Below, one piece after another: positions 25,407 to 35,151 of a stretch of DNA of 64,000 bases. A program made the translations under genes and the position numbers. Position 1 is the first letter of the stretch. Every line of letters begins with the position of its first letter. The stretch comes from Proteus hauseri ATCC 700826 (lineage in GTDB: Bacteria > Pseudomonadota > Gammaproteobacteria > Enterobacterales > Enterobacteriaceae): contig NZ_LXEV01000016.1 of the NCBI RefSeq assembly GCF_001654965.1, forward strand, positions 186,001-250,000, given 5' to 3'. Under the pieces are notes generated by a model. The model saw only the letters and a list, made by a program, of their open reading frames with translations, ran no database searches and was not told where the DNA came from.

Positions 25407-27284
25407 ATGAATGTAAAAGAGATTATTCGTCATGAGCCATTTGGAACATTACTAGGTTATGCTCCTGGTGGTGTTGCGATTTATTCCTCAGATTACAGCA
25501 GTATTGATAAAGAAGACTACGCAGCCAATGATTCATTCCGTAGTTATATTGGCAATGAATATATGGGGCACAAATGGCAATGTGTTGAATTTGCTAGGCG
25601 TTTTCTCTATTTACATTATGGTATGGTTTTTACTGATGTGGGCATGGCTTATGAGATTTTCTCATTACGTTTTTTACGTAAAACCATCGATGATGATATT
25701 TTACCATTACAAGCTTTTGCAAATGGAAGTAAGCAAGCGCCTACAGTGGGTGCATTGTTAATTTGGCAAGAGGGCGGTGAGTTTAAGACTACTGGACATG
25801 TGTCTGTTATTACTGAAGTTTTAGTAGATAAAATTCGTGTTGCAGAGCAAAATGTTATTCACACACGTTTACCTACAGGGCAGCAGTGGACTCGAGAGTT
25901 GCCACTTCAAATCAATGATAATGGGTATTTTATCCAAGATACTTTTGATGACACGACTCTTTTAGGTTGGATGATCCAAACAGAACCTAATGCTTATAGT
26001 TTGCCTCAACCCAAAGTCTCCCCTGAATACTTGGCTATTCATGCCGCACAGATTGAAGATAAAGGCCAATTTGCGGGTAAATGGTTAGATGAAAGTAATA
26101 AATTAGAAAAAGCGTATGTATTAGCGCAGCATGGTCATATCATCAACCAAAATAGTTATGAATATTTCACGATTTCAGAAAGTGCAGAACAAGAGCTAAT
26201 CCGTGCAAGTAATGAATTGCATTTGATGTATTTGCATGCGACTGAAAAAGTACTAAAAGATGATAATTTACTGCGACTTTTTGATATCCCTGAGGTGCTT
26301 TGGCCTCGAATTCGTTTGTCATGGCAACATCGACGACATCAAATGATCACGGGAAGATTAGATTTTTGTATGGATGAGCGTGGTCTGAAAGTTTATGAAT
26401 ATAATGCAGACTCTGCATCTTGCCACACCGAGGCAGGATTAGTTATTGAAAAATGGGCAAAACAAGGTGGGATTACTCATGGTTTTAACCCCGGCGAACG
26501 TTTATTAGATGCGCTGGCCGATGCTTGGAAGCATAGCGACGTTAAACCTTTTGTACACATTCTTCAAGATGATGATTGCGAAGAAGATTATCATGCACTC
26601 TTTATGCAGCAAGCCCTTACAACAGCGGGCTATGAAAGCAAAATTTTACGTGGATTAGATGAGCTTCATTGGAATAACCAAGGACAACTTATTGATGCTG
26701 ATAATCGTAATGTCGTTTGTGTGTGGAAAACATGGGCATGGGAAACGGCATTAGATCAACTAAGAGAAGAGAGTGAGCAGCAAGCACTTATTCCAATTCG
26801 TACTGGCCATTTTGAAAATGAAGTCCGTTTAGTTGATGTATTATTGCGTCCTGAAGTAACTGTATTTGAACCGCTTTGGACATTAATTCCAAGTAATAAG
26901 GCAATTTTGCCGATTTTATGGCAACTATTTCCTAATCATCCTTATTTGCTGGATACTGATTTTGAAATTACACCACATTTAACGCAGCATGGTTATGCGA
27001 TTAAACCCATTGCAGGGCGTTGTGGTAGTAATATTGGATTAGTGGATCACAAAGAAAAAATATTAGATGAAACTCATGGTCAATTTTCTCATCAAGAAAA
27101 TATTTATCAAGAGTTGTGGTGTTTACCTAAAGTTGCTAATCGCTATATACAAGTTTGTACATTTACTGTCGGTGGGCATTATGGCGGTTGTTGTTTACGC
27201 TCAGACCCAACATTAGTGATTAAAAAAGAAAGTGATATTGAGCCGTTAATTGTAGTGGAAGATAAATATTTTCTGGCAAAATAA
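25407..27284 (+). CDS. gss: Bifunctional glutathionylspermidine synthetase/amidase
   Basis: 625 residues from the ATG at 25407 (site AGGTCGAG); a TTG at 25368 is less likely. The N-terminal CHAP-type amidase domain (about 1-195) has its catalytic Cys in GHKWQCVEFARRF and His in GHVSVITE. The C-terminal ATP-grasp synthetase (about 205-625) has TGRLDFCMDERGLKVYEYNADSASCHTEAG, VCVWKTWAWETA, KPIAGRCGSNI and the ending KKESDIEPLIVVE. It joins glutathione to spermidine with ATP and hydrolyses the product, in the cytoplasm. Alignment with E. coli Gss is end to end. A terminator follows. Confidence 0.96.
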   Translation: MNVKEIIRHEPFGTLLGYAPGGVAIYSSDYSSIDKEDYAANDSFRSYIGNEYMGHKWQCVEFARRFLYLHYGMVFTDVGMAYEIFSLRFLRKTIDDDILPLQAFANGSKQAPTVGALLIWQEGGEFKTTGHVSVITEVLVDKIRVAEQNVIHTRLPTGQQWTRELPLQINDNGYFIQDTFDDTTLLGWMIQTEPNAYSLPQPKVSPEYLAIHAAQIEDKGQFAGKWLDESNKLEKAYVLAQHGHIINQNSYEYFTISESAEQELIRASNELHLMYLHATEKVLKDDNLLRLFDIPEVLWPRIRLSWQHRRHQMITGRLDFCMDERGLKVYEYNADSASCHTEAGLVIEKWAKQGGITHGFNPGERLLDALADAWKHSDVKPFVHILQDDDCEEDYHALFMQQALTTAGYESKILRGLDELHWNNQGQLIDADNRNVVCVWKTWAWETALDQLREESEQQALIPIRTGHFENEVRLVDVLLRPEVTVFEPLWTLIPSNKAILPILWQLFPNHPYLLDTDFEITPHLTQHGYAIKPIAGRCGSNIGLVDHKEKILDETHGQFSHQENIYQELWCLPKVANRYIQVCTFTVGGHYGGCCLRSDPTLVIKKESDIEPLIVVEDKYFLAK

Positions 27285-27308
27285 TACAATCGTTTTTTAG
27301 AATTAATG

Positions 27309-27346
27309 AAAAATAAACCCGTCGCAATTTGCGGGTTTATTTTTAA
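27309..27346 (+). terminator. Terminator after gss
   Basis: AATAAACCCG / CGGGTTTATT stem-loop followed by TTTT. It occupies the 5' end of the longest frame of the next gene, which argues against a start at 27306. Confidence 0.85.
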
Positions 27347-27374
27347 TATAAGTATAATTTTGAGGGAAAAGAAA

Positions 27375-27737
27375 ATCATAAAAAAATTTCAAACTCTTAG
27401 TGATTTGTTAGCATCATGCTCAACACTAGAATCAAATGAATGGATTTATACTGAAATAGTAACTTGGAATAGTCATCCTGATCAGGCGATTTTTTATTAT
27501 ATTCCTTGGGATTACATCCAAGAATTACCTGATGATGAGATTTATCTTGATGATGAGGATATGGAAATGCCAAAAATTGTCGAGGGTAAGAACTTACGAG
27601 GCTGGATGCTTATTTGTGATTTATCTTTTTTATATCAAACGCAACAAGAGCGACGAAAAGATTTATCATGGACGATTGATGAAATTAACTATTATAGGGA
27701 ATACGACGCCTATCGTTGTTTATTTAATTCAGATTAA
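27375..27737 (+). CDS. Unknown acidic protein with no normal start codon
   Basis: Not recognised; about 120 residues of plausible coding sequence (FQTLSDLLASCSTLESNEW, IPWDYIQELPDDEIYLDDED, LRGWMLICDLSFL, LSWTIDEINYYREYDAY). Soluble and acidic, in size and style like immunity proteins of contact or bacteriocin toxins (possibly DUF7716-like). An ideal ribosome site, GAGGG at 27362-27366, sits 8 nt before an ATC at 27375, where an ATG would be expected. The only upstream ATG (27306) lies ahead of the gss terminator hairpin, and an in-frame TTG (27360) precedes the ribosome site. Either a non-standard start or a start lost by one base change. Confidence 0.5.
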   Translation: MIKKFQTLSDLLASCSTLESNEWIYTEIVTWNSHPDQAIFYYIPWDYIQELPDDEIYLDDEDMEMPKIVEGKNLRGWMLICDLSFLYQTQQERRKDLSWTIDEINYYREYDAYRCLFNSD

Positions 27738-27823
27738 ATCTAAAGCTATAAATTATTTATAGCTCTTCATTCAGTCATAGTTTATTTTTAGTTATATCTT
27801 TTTTATCTATTTTTCTTAATAAA

Positions 27824-28768
27824 CTACATTCCTTCTTTAATCTGTTTTTTTAACCACTGAATAAATAATTGTACTTTTACATTATTTTTTTCATTACGAG
27901 TGACTAGGTAATAGCGTTGTTCACAAAATAGTTCGCTATTAGTAAAAGGTGCGATAAGCTCTTTATTCGCTAATCTATTTTTTATTAAGCGTTTTCTTCC
28001 CATCGCGATACCCGAGTGATTAACTGCCGCTATTACCGCTAAATCTGAGCGATCAAAACAGATATTACTACGGTTAGGAAATAAAGCGATACCCATATGT
28101 TCGCTCCATGCCCGCCACTCATCAAAGTCCGAGTTATTACTCCAGGCTTGCCTATCATGTAAGAGAGTACAATGAGTAAGGTGGTGCAAATTACCCACTA
28201 ATTCAAAACGCTTGGCATATTCAGGGCTACAAACAGGAATAATAGATTCCGAAATCAAATCTTCACAATAAAGATTTTGCAGATGTTTATCATCAAAATA
28301 AATTGCAAGATCAACACCATAACCTCGGAAATTAATATCATCATTGCCAGTAAGTAAATTTAATTCAATCGAAGGATAGCGTTGAGTGAAATCAGCAATA
28401 CGAGGTACTAACCAACATTGTGCAATAGAAGGGCGCGAATAAACGGTTAATATGCCAGAGACTTCTTGATTATGAATATCTAATATTTCTTGGTTAATAT
28501 CTTCAAGCGTTTTTTTTAATGCCCAATAAATACGTTCACCTTCTTCTGTAAGTTCAATACGGCGGTGATAGCGAGTAAAGAGTTTAATATCTAGCTCTTC
28601 TTCAAGTGTATTAATGCGATGGCTAATGGCACTGGGCGTTAATGAAAGTTCTTCTGCCGCTAAAGCAAAGGATAAATGCCGGCCTGTTGCTTCAAAAGTG
28701 TGAAGTCGCGCTAATTGATAACTCGATAATCGTTTATTCCGTAAAATAACGCCAGATGACTCAAACAT
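27824..28768 (-). CDS. dsdC: LysR-type activator DsdC
   Basis: 314 residues. N-terminal LysR helix-turn-helix, LHTFEATGRHLSFALAAEELSLTPSAISHRINTLEEELDIKLF (about residues 22-64). The effector domain is close to E. coli DsdC, sharing SGILTVYSRPSIAQCWLVPRI, LLTGNDDINFRGYGVDLAIYFDD, CTLLHDRQAWSN and NICFDRSDLAVIAAVNHSGIAMGRKRL. It activates dsdXA in response to D-serine. Divergent from dsdX across 222 bp. The ribosome site GGAAAAAAGGA directly precedes the ATG. Confidence 0.95.
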   Translation of the reverse strand: MFESSGVILRNKRLSSYQLARLHTFEATGRHLSFALAAEELSLTPSAISHRINTLEEELDIKLFTRYHRRIELTEEGERIYWALKKTLEDINQEILDIHNQEVSGILTVYSRPSIAQCWLVPRIADFTQRYPSIELNLLTGNDDINFRGYGVDLAIYFDDKHLQNLYCEDLISESIIPVCSPEYAKRFELVGNLHHLTHCTLLHDRQAWSNNSDFDEWRAWSEHMGIALFPNRSNICFDRSDLAVIAAVNHSGIAMGRKRLIKNRLANKELIAPFTNSELFCEQRYYLVTRNEKNNVKVQLFIQWLKKQIKEGM

Positions 28769-28836
28769 TCCTTTTTTCCTATATTATTTAAATAGTAACG
28801 CAAGTTAATAATCAAGCTAATATTAAGATGAAATAC

Positions 28837-28852
28837 CGTGATCCGGATCATT
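28837..28852 (+). promoter_or_regulatory. Palindrome between dsdC and dsdX, possible CRP or DsdC site
   Basis: TGATCCGGATCA is a perfect 12-bp palindrome, within a longer CGTGATCCGGATCATT that keeps the GTGA-N6-TCA core of CRP sites. E. coli dsdXA needs CRP as well as DsdC, so either protein could bind here; the sequence alone does not decide. Confidence 0.45.
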
Positions 28853-28990
28853 ATATTGTGATGTTATGCCGGTTTGATCACGTATTTGAATTAATTGAAT
28901 TCATCTTAGTGCAAACTTTCATCATTTGTAAGTGTGGAATGATTAATATTCAATAAGATTAACAATAAATAAAATATTTGGGATGGATGT

Positions 28991-30328
28991 ATGGCTTCGA
29001 CTCTATGGGTACTAAGTACTCTCATTATTAGTATTTTGCTCATTGTCTTTACTATAGTAAAACTTAAGTTTCACCCCTTTCTTGCTTTACTTTTAGCTAG
29101 CTTCTTTGTGGGTACTGCTATGCAGATGAATCCACTAGAAATGGTGAACGCCATTGAAGGCGGTATTGGTGGCACTCTCGGATTTTTAGCAGCAATTATT
29201 GGTTTAGGGACTATTCTTGGCAAGATGATGGAGATTTCTGGTGCGGCTGAACGCATTGGGATTACATTACAAAAATGCCGTTGGTTATCTCCAGATGTTA
29301 TTATGGTTCTTGTTGGTTTAATTTGTGGTATTACACTTTTTGTCGAAGTCGGTGTGGTCTTACTTATTCCTTTAGCATTCTCGATTGCTAAAAAAACTAA
29401 TACATCATTATTAAAACTGGCTATTCCTTTATGTACTGCGTTAATGGCGGTGCACTGTATTGTTCCTCCTCACCCAGCAGCCTTGTTTGTTACTAATGAA
29501 TTAGGTGCAGATATGGGTACTGTTATTGTTGCCGGTCTTGCTGTTGGCTTAGCGGCATCATTAGTAGGTGGTCCTGTATTTTTAAAAGTATTAGGCGACC
29601 GCTTACCGTTTAAAACAGTACCTGAAGAATTTTCAGATATGGAAGTGCGTGAAGAAAAAGATTTGCCTTCATTAGGGGCGACACTCTTCACTGTATTATT
29701 ACCTATTGCTCTTATGTTGATCAAAACAGCAGCAGAGCTAAATATGGAAAAGGGTACATCTCTTTATACTGCGCTGCAATTTATTGGTAACCCAATTACA
29801 GCGATGTTTATTGCAGCGTTTGTGGCTTATTACATTTTAGGTATTCGCCGCAATATGGGTATGAGCACTTTATTAACTAAAACAGAAGACAGCTTTAGTT
29901 CTATCGCTAATATTTTACTGATTATTGGTGCGGGTGGTGCATTTAATGGAATTTTAAAAGGCAGTGGTTTAAGTGATGCTTTAGCTTTAATTCTTTCTAA
30001 TTTGGATATGCATCCTATTTTATTGGCTTGGTTAGTCGCGATTATTCTTCATGCTGCGGTAGGTTCTGCCACTGTGGCCATGATGGGGGCTACGGCGATT
30101 GTTGCACCATTAATGCCAATGTATCCAGATATTAGTCCTGAAATTATTACGCTGGCAATTGGTTCAGGTGCTATTGGTTGTACTATCGTGACTGACTCAT
30201 TGTTCTGGTTAGTTAAACAGTATTGTAATGCCACTTTAAGTGAAACCTTCCGTTTTTATAGTATCGCGACTTTTATTGCCTCATTTGTGGCTTTAGGCAG
30301 CACATTTATGCTTTCTTTTGTCATGTAG
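28991..30328 (+). CDS. dsdX: D-serine permease DsdX (GntP family)
   Basis: 445 residues, about 12 membrane segments, GntP-type gluconate/D-serine transporter. Typical stretches are GFLAAIIGLGTILGKMMEISGAAERIG, VHCIVPPHPAALFVTNELGADMG, GAGGAFNGILKGSGLSDAL and AAVGSATVAMMGATAIVAPL. Located 12 nt ahead of dsdA and divergent from dsdC, which fixes the substrate as D-serine. Imports D-serine across the inner membrane. Confidence 0.95.
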   Translation: MASTLWVLSTLIISILLIVFTIVKLKFHPFLALLLASFFVGTAMQMNPLEMVNAIEGGIGGTLGFLAAIIGLGTILGKMMEISGAAERIGITLQKCRWLSPDVIMVLVGLICGITLFVEVGVVLLIPLAFSIAKKTNTSLLKLAIPLCTALMAVHCIVPPHPAALFVTNELGADMGTVIVAGLAVGLAASLVGGPVFLKVLGDRLPFKTVPEEFSDMEVREEKDLPSLGATLFTVLLPIALMLIKTAAELNMEKGTSLYTALQFIGNPITAMFIAAFVAYYILGIRRNMGMSTLLTKTEDSFSSIANILLIIGAGGAFNGILKGSGLSDALALILSNLDMHPILLAWLVAIILHAAVGSATVAMMGATAIVAPLMPMYPDISPEIITLAIGSGAIGCTIVTDSLFWLVKQYCNATLSETFRFYSIATFIASFVALGSTFMLSFVM

Positions 30329-30340
30329 AAGAGAACGACT

Positions 30341-31669
30341 ATGACTAATATTGATATAAATAAATTAGCAAATAACTTTCCACTGGTTCGTGATTTAGTG
30401 GACTTAAAAAAGGTGGTGTGGTTTAACTCCGCCGTTACAACAACAACCCAGGGACTTTCTCACGTAGGATTAACGCAAGATGATGTTATAGATGCTCAGG
30501 CTCGATTACAGCGTTTTGCACCTTATTTAGTCAAAGCCTTTCCAGAAACAGCAGTAACTCAAGGTATTATTGAATCAGAAGTTATCGATATTCCTAAAAT
30601 GAAATTAGCGCTTGAACAGCGTTATCACACCTCGATTGCAGGGCAATTGCGCTTGAAAAAAGACAGTCATCTGCCTATTTCGGGTTCAATTAAAGCGCGA
30701 GGTGGTATTTATGAAGTGCTCGCTCATGCTGAAAAATTAGCTATTGAAGCAGGACTTCTGACCACTGAAGATAATTATGAAAAATTATATTCTGATAAAT
30801 TTCGCGACTTTTTTGCTCAATACAGTATTGCTGTAGGTTCAACAGGCAACTTAGGTATGTCTATTGGCATCATGAGTGCAAAACTAGGTTTTAGTGTCAG
30901 TGTGCATATGTCGGCTGATGCTCGCCAATGGAAGAAAGATAAACTGCGTGCTCATGGGGTGAATGTTGTTGAATATGAGCAAGATTACAGTATTGCCGTG
31001 GAAGAAGGTCGTAAAGAAGCAGAAAAAGATCCTAATTGCTTTTTCATTGATGATGAAAACTCAACAACCTTATTCCTTGGCTATGCGGTTGCAGGGCTAC
31101 GTTTAAAAGCTCAATTTGATGCCCAAGGTGTTCGTGTTGATAGTGAGCATCCACTCTTTGTTTATTTGCCTTGTGGTGTTGGTGGTGGCCCCGGTGGTGT
31201 TGCATTTGGGCTGAAACTCGCCTTTGGTGATGCAGTTCACTGTTTGTTTGCAGAACCCACGCATTCACCTTGTATGTTATTAGGGGTGTATACCGGATTA
31301 CATGATGGTATTTCAGTACAAGAGATTGGTATCGATAATATCACTGCGGCTGATGGTTTAGCTGTAGGTCGTGCTTCTGGTTTTGTTGGTCGAGCAATGG
31401 AACGCTTAATTGATGGGTATTACACCATTGATGACCAAGAGTTATATAACTTATTAAGCCTCTTAAATAAAGAAGAGGGAATTAAGTTAGAACCTTCAGC
31501 ATTAGCAGGAATGACGGGCGTGATTCATGTCACTCAAGCTAAAGAATATCTGCAACGTTTCTCTCTAGATAGCCAAAAATTGAAAAATGCGACGCATTTA
31601 GTCTGGGCAACGGGCGGTGGTATGGTGCCAGCAGATGAAATGCAAAAATATCTCGCTCAAGGAAAATAG
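30341..31669 (+). CDS. dsdA: D-serine ammonia-lyase
   Basis: 442 residues. PLP lysine in [17 protein letters not shown] (about residue 117), phosphate-binding glycine loop [14 protein letters not shown], and substrate region [20 protein letters not shown]. It converts D-serine to pyruvate and ammonia, giving detoxification and use of D-serine, which is abundant in urine. Forms an operon with dsdX. Length equals E. coli DsdA. Confidence 0.97.
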   Translation: MTNIDINKLANNFPLVRDLVDLKKVVWFNSAVTTTTQGLSHVGLTQDDVIDAQARLQRFAPYLVKAFPETAVTQGIIESEVIDIPKMKLALEQRYHTSIAGQLRLKKDSHLPISGSIKARGGIYEVLAHAEKLAIEAGLLTTEDNYEKLYSDKFRDFFAQYSIAVGSTGNLGMSIGIMSAKLGFSVSVHMSADARQWKKDKLRAHGVNVVEYEQDYSIAVEEGRKEAEKDPNCFFIDDENSTTLFLGYAVAGLRLKAQFDAQGVRVDSEHPLFVYLPCGVGGGPGGVAFGLKLAFGDAVHCLFAEPTHSPCMLLGVYTGLHDGISVQEIGIDNITAADGLAVGRASGFVGRAMERLIDGYYTIDDQELYNLLSLLNKEEGIKLEPSALAGMTGVIHVTQAKEYLQRFSLDSQKLKNATHLVWATGGGMVPADEMQKYLAQGK

Positions 31670-31889
31670 AGCATGAGATGGCGTTATATTGCTCTTTTGT
31701 ATAGCGCTAAAATAAAGAAAGAAGATAAAGCGACAAGATAAAGTAGCAATAAAAAAGTAGTGCTAAGTATCTAAATAAATAAGTTTTATAAAATAATAAT
31801 AGAGTAATACAGTAATAAAATACTGTGTGTCTCATCAGTATTAACACCAGAATGTCCCACACCAGGGAAACAATGTTGTGTATTATAAC

Positions 31890-31924
31890 TAAAACAGAGG
31901 CACCCACTGGGTGCCTCAACTATT
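31890..31924 (-). terminator. Hairpin terminator between dsdA and afuC
   Basis: GAGGCACCCA-C-TGGGTGCCTC is a perfect 10-bp stem. On the minus strand it is followed by TGTTTTAG, so it most likely ends the afuABC transcript; it could also act on dsdA readthrough. Confidence 0.75.
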
Positions 31925-31944
31925 TTGTGATCAGCAGATTGTTG

Positions 31945-32985
31945 TTATTCTAAAATAAACATCCCATAAGGATGAATTTGTAAGTAATAAGTGTCACCAA
32001 CATCTGGTTGTAGCTGGGTTGCATTGACTTGGAGTAAAAGTGTTTGTCCTTGCCATTGCACTGTAACTTCGTATTGTGGCCCCATATAAGCAACATGCAC
32101 AATTTGGCATTGCTGACAAAGCTCACCTTGTGTCGATAGGGTAATGGCTTCAGGCCTAACGCCTACTCTTACTTGTGTTTTACTTGTCGTAAAGGTCTCT
32201 GGGCGAGGTAAGCGATATTGAAAAATTTCAACATAATCCGCCCCCAATGTTGCTGGGAATAAGTTGGCATCTCCCATAAAACTTGCCATAAATTCAGAGG
32301 CGGGTTGGCGATAAAGGTTTTGTGGTGATCCTAATTGCATGATCTTACCTTTATTCATTACCAACACCCTATCAGATACCGCAAAGGCTTCACTTTGGTC
32401 ATGGGTAACATAAAGAGAAGTGATATTAAACTGCTGTTGTAACTCACGAATTTTCTCTCTCATACTACGACGCAAGTTCGCATCAAGGTTACTGAGTGGC
32501 TCATCAAATAACAGTACTTTAGGTTTTAAAATTAATGCTCGCGCTAATGCCACTCGTTGTTGCTGACCTCCTGAAATTTGGTCAACAAAACGGTCTTCAA
32601 AACCGGCTAAATCCACCAGCTCTAAGGCTTCAGAAACACGCTGTTTAATTTCTGCTTTAGGGCGACCCAGCATTTTTAAACCATAACCAATGTTTTCTCC
32701 TAAAGACATATGCGGAAATAGCGCATAGGACTGAAATACCATACAAATATCGCGTTGCTGGATTGATCTATCAGTAACATCTTCACCATCGATAAAAATC
32801 TTACCTTCAGTCGGTTTTTCTAAACCAGCAACAAGGCGTAATACGGTGGTTTTACCGCAACCAGATGGCCCTAATAGCGAGACCATTTGACCTTGTGGAA
32901 TGGAAAGGCTCAGATCTTCAATCACTGTATTAGTGCCAAAACGCTTAACGATATGTTTCAGTTCAACGAAATGTTGTTGTGTCAT
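31945..32985 (-). CDS. afuC: Sugar-phosphate ABC transporter ATPase AfuC
   Basis: 346 residues. Walker [10 protein letters not shown] (about 36-44), signature ISGGQQQR, Walker [13 protein letters not shown], switch His in [15 protein letters not shown], and a C-terminal TOBE-like domain ([10 protein letters not shown]). FbpC/PotA-type ATPase. Identity as AfuC is drawn from its place behind afuA, afuB and the UhpABC-like genes, the arrangement of the hexose-phosphate importer of enteric pathogens; earlier annotations of this family say ferric transport. Confidence 0.88.
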   Translation of the reverse strand: MTQQHFVELKHIVKRFGTNTVIEDLSLSIPQGQMVSLLGPSGCGKTTVLRLVAGLEKPTEGKIFIDGEDVTDRSIQQRDICMVFQSYALFPHMSLGENIGYGLKMLGRPKAEIKQRVSEALELVDLAGFEDRFVDQISGGQQQRVALARALILKPKVLLFDEPLSNLDANLRRSMREKIRELQQQFNITSLYVTHDQSEAFAVSDRVLVMNKGKIMQLGSPQNLYRQPASEFMASFMGDANLFPATLGADYVEIFQYRLPRPETFTTSKTQVRVGVRPEAITLSTQGELCQQCQIVHVAYMGPQYEVTVQWQGQTLLLQVNATQLQPDVGDTYYLQIHPYGMFILE

Positions 32986-33000
32986 GATTTATACTCCGTA

Positions 33001-35079
33001 TTACTGTGCATTTTTGGCTTTAGAGCGTGAAACACGGGCTTCGCCAATCAAATAGTCAAATAAGAAGATAATTGCCAGCATTACTACAATTAAGATAGAA
33101 CCGTAGGCAATTGCAACACCGTATTCACCATCTTCAACACGGTTTAAAATATAGGCTGTCGCTACTCGGGTGTCCGGTGTTACAAGGAAGACGATGGCAC
33201 TAACCGTTGTAATGGCACGAACAAAGCTATAAATCAGTGCCGATAAAATTGCTGGGCGCAATAACGGTAATAGCACATAGAAGATGGTTCGCATCGAGTT
33301 GGCTCTTAAACTTAAAGAGGCTTCATCAAGGGATTTATCAATTTGCCCAAGACCCGCGATCCCCGCGCGAATACCAACGGGGACGTTACGCATCGTCATT
33401 GAAATAATCACAATGGCTGCTGTACCCGTTAAATAGAACGGTGAGTCATTAAAGGCAAGAATATAAGAAACCCCCGCTACGGTTCCTGGTACGGCAAAAC
33501 AGAGCATGGTGGTAAATTCGATGCTTTTTTTACCTTTAAAATCTTGGCGAACAACAATATAAGCAATTAGCAGTCCAAGAATTGCCGTAATTGGTGCAGC
33601 AATACCTGCATATAACAAGGTATCAAGTAACGAAGGCCATGCACCATCACTCATTCCTTGACCAAATAATTTAATAAAATTATCCAGTGTTAAGGTGTAA
33701 TCCACCCCCCAGTTAACTGTAAAGCTACCGTAGAAAATACTGCCATAAAGCAAGATGTTAAAGACAACCCAAATACCCAGTACAGAAGTAACAAAAGCAA
33801 TCAGTGAAGAAGGTAATGGTTGAACATCACCACGATAGGATTTACCTGAAACGGTGACATAAGAGCGTTTACCAATCCACATATACTGTATGCAGAACAC
33901 CAATAATGAGAACACTAATAGTGATGCGCCTAATGTACTGGCCGATTGATAATCAAGCTGAGAGCCGGTGATGTAAAAATAAATTTGTGTGGCGATAACG
34001 TCGAAGTTGCCACCTAACACTAATGGGTTACTAAAGTCAGCAAGAGATTGCACTACGACAATTAAAAATGCGTTAGCAAGCGCCGGTTTTAGTAATGGCA
34101 TAAAAACGTTAAAGAAGGTCTGATAACGATTTGCTCTTAGAGTGTAAGAAGCTTCTTCTAATGATGGATGAATGGTTTTAATTGCACCATCTAAAATCAT
34201 AAAAGACATTGGCGTAAACGCTAAGACTTGAGCTAGCCAAATCCCCGTAAAACCATATAACCAGTTGGTATTTTCAAGCCCAGCATAAGTCGCGAGAAAT
34301 TCGGTGATATAGCCAGAACGCCCCATCATCAGCGTAACACCTAAACCAACAACAAAAGGTGGTGTAACGATAGGTAAAATAGAGAAAATACGGCCAATAA
34401 TCGCTGAGCGTACCGCAATGCGCGAGGTATAAATGGCAAGAATAAGCCCAAAGAAAGTACAGCCAACACCGACAGCCATTGAGAGAAAAATAGAGTTAAT
34501 CATCACCTGCACAATATGTGCTTGGCTTAAAATAGCGATAAACTCAAAAGGTGCAAAATTACCCGCGCTATCTTTAAACATTGGAATAAAGATAGCGATA
34601 CTTGGGAAGATAATAAATGCGCCAATCAGTGCAACAACGGTGATGAGTGAGCCGATAACAAAGCTATCACCCCCTAACCACTCTAAACGTGTTAAAGCGT
34701 GTTTTGCTATCATGCCTAATGAGATAAATAGCACAATGGCTGAATAACCTAGCCCTCGGCCTTCTAGCGTGGCAGTGACTATTGTGATAAATGCGCAAAA
34801 TAGAGCAAAACCAGCATCAAAATAGTGGCGAGAACGGTTTTCTCGTTTTGCAGCCGTAAATGGACGAAAGAGCAGCAAGCTTGGTAATAAAAACCAAAGT
34901 AAACTGATATTTAGATTGCTCCAGCCATAAGCCGTGAGCAGTTCGTCTGGTGTAGAATCAAAAAGACCATAATCTAGGCTCCATGATGGCAGCAGTGCAA
35001 ATGCAGCCCATGCAATCAGGATCCATAAAAATATGGGATCCCGCCTCTTTTTTTCAGGTATAGCGAGTGTGTGAGACAT
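33001..35079 (-). CDS. afuB: Sugar-phosphate ABC transporter fused permease AfuB
   Basis: 692 residues, two BPD_transp_1 permease domains in one chain (about 190-400 and 480-680). Each has an EAA loop: LEEASYTLRANRYQTFFNVFMPLLKPAL in the first and LDEASLSLRANSMRTIFYVLLPLLRPAI in the second. An N-terminal extension of about 150 residues has further membrane segments. It forms the channel for AfuA-delivered substrate. Lies 15 nt upstream of afuC and 72 nt downstream of afuA. Confidence 0.9.
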   Translation of the reverse strand: MSHTLAIPEKKRRDPIFLWILIAWAAFALLPSWSLDYGLFDSTPDELLTAYGWSNLNISLLWFLLPSLLLFRPFTAAKRENRSRHYFDAGFALFCAFITIVTATLEGRGLGYSAIVLFISLGMIAKHALTRLEWLGGDSFVIGSLITVVALIGAFIIFPSIAIFIPMFKDSAGNFAPFEFIAILSQAHIVQVMINSIFLSMAVGVGCTFFGLILAIYTSRIAVRSAIIGRIFSILPIVTPPFVVGLGVTLMMGRSGYITEFLATYAGLENTNWLYGFTGIWLAQVLAFTPMSFMILDGAIKTIHPSLEEASYTLRANRYQTFFNVFMPLLKPALANAFLIVVVQSLADFSNPLVLGGNFDVIATQIYFYITGSQLDYQSASTLGASLLVFSLLVFCIQYMWIGKRSYVTVSGKSYRGDVQPLPSSLIAFVTSVLGIWVVFNILLYGSIFYGSFTVNWGVDYTLTLDNFIKLFGQGMSDGAWPSLLDTLLYAGIAAPITAILGLLIAYIVVRQDFKGKKSIEFTTMLCFAVPGTVAGVSYILAFNDSPFYLTGTAAIVIISMTMRNVPVGIRAGIAGLGQIDKSLDEASLSLRANSMRTIFYVLLPLLRPAILSALIYSFVRAITTVSAIVFLVTPDTRVATAYILNRVEDGEYGVAIAYGSILIVVMLAIIFLFDYLIGEARVSRSKAKNAQ

Positions 35080-35151
35080 AAATCCCCCGATAGCAAATCT
35101 ATTTATTATTATGAAAAAAGAGAGCGAGAAGATCTCTCGCCCTCATAATGG

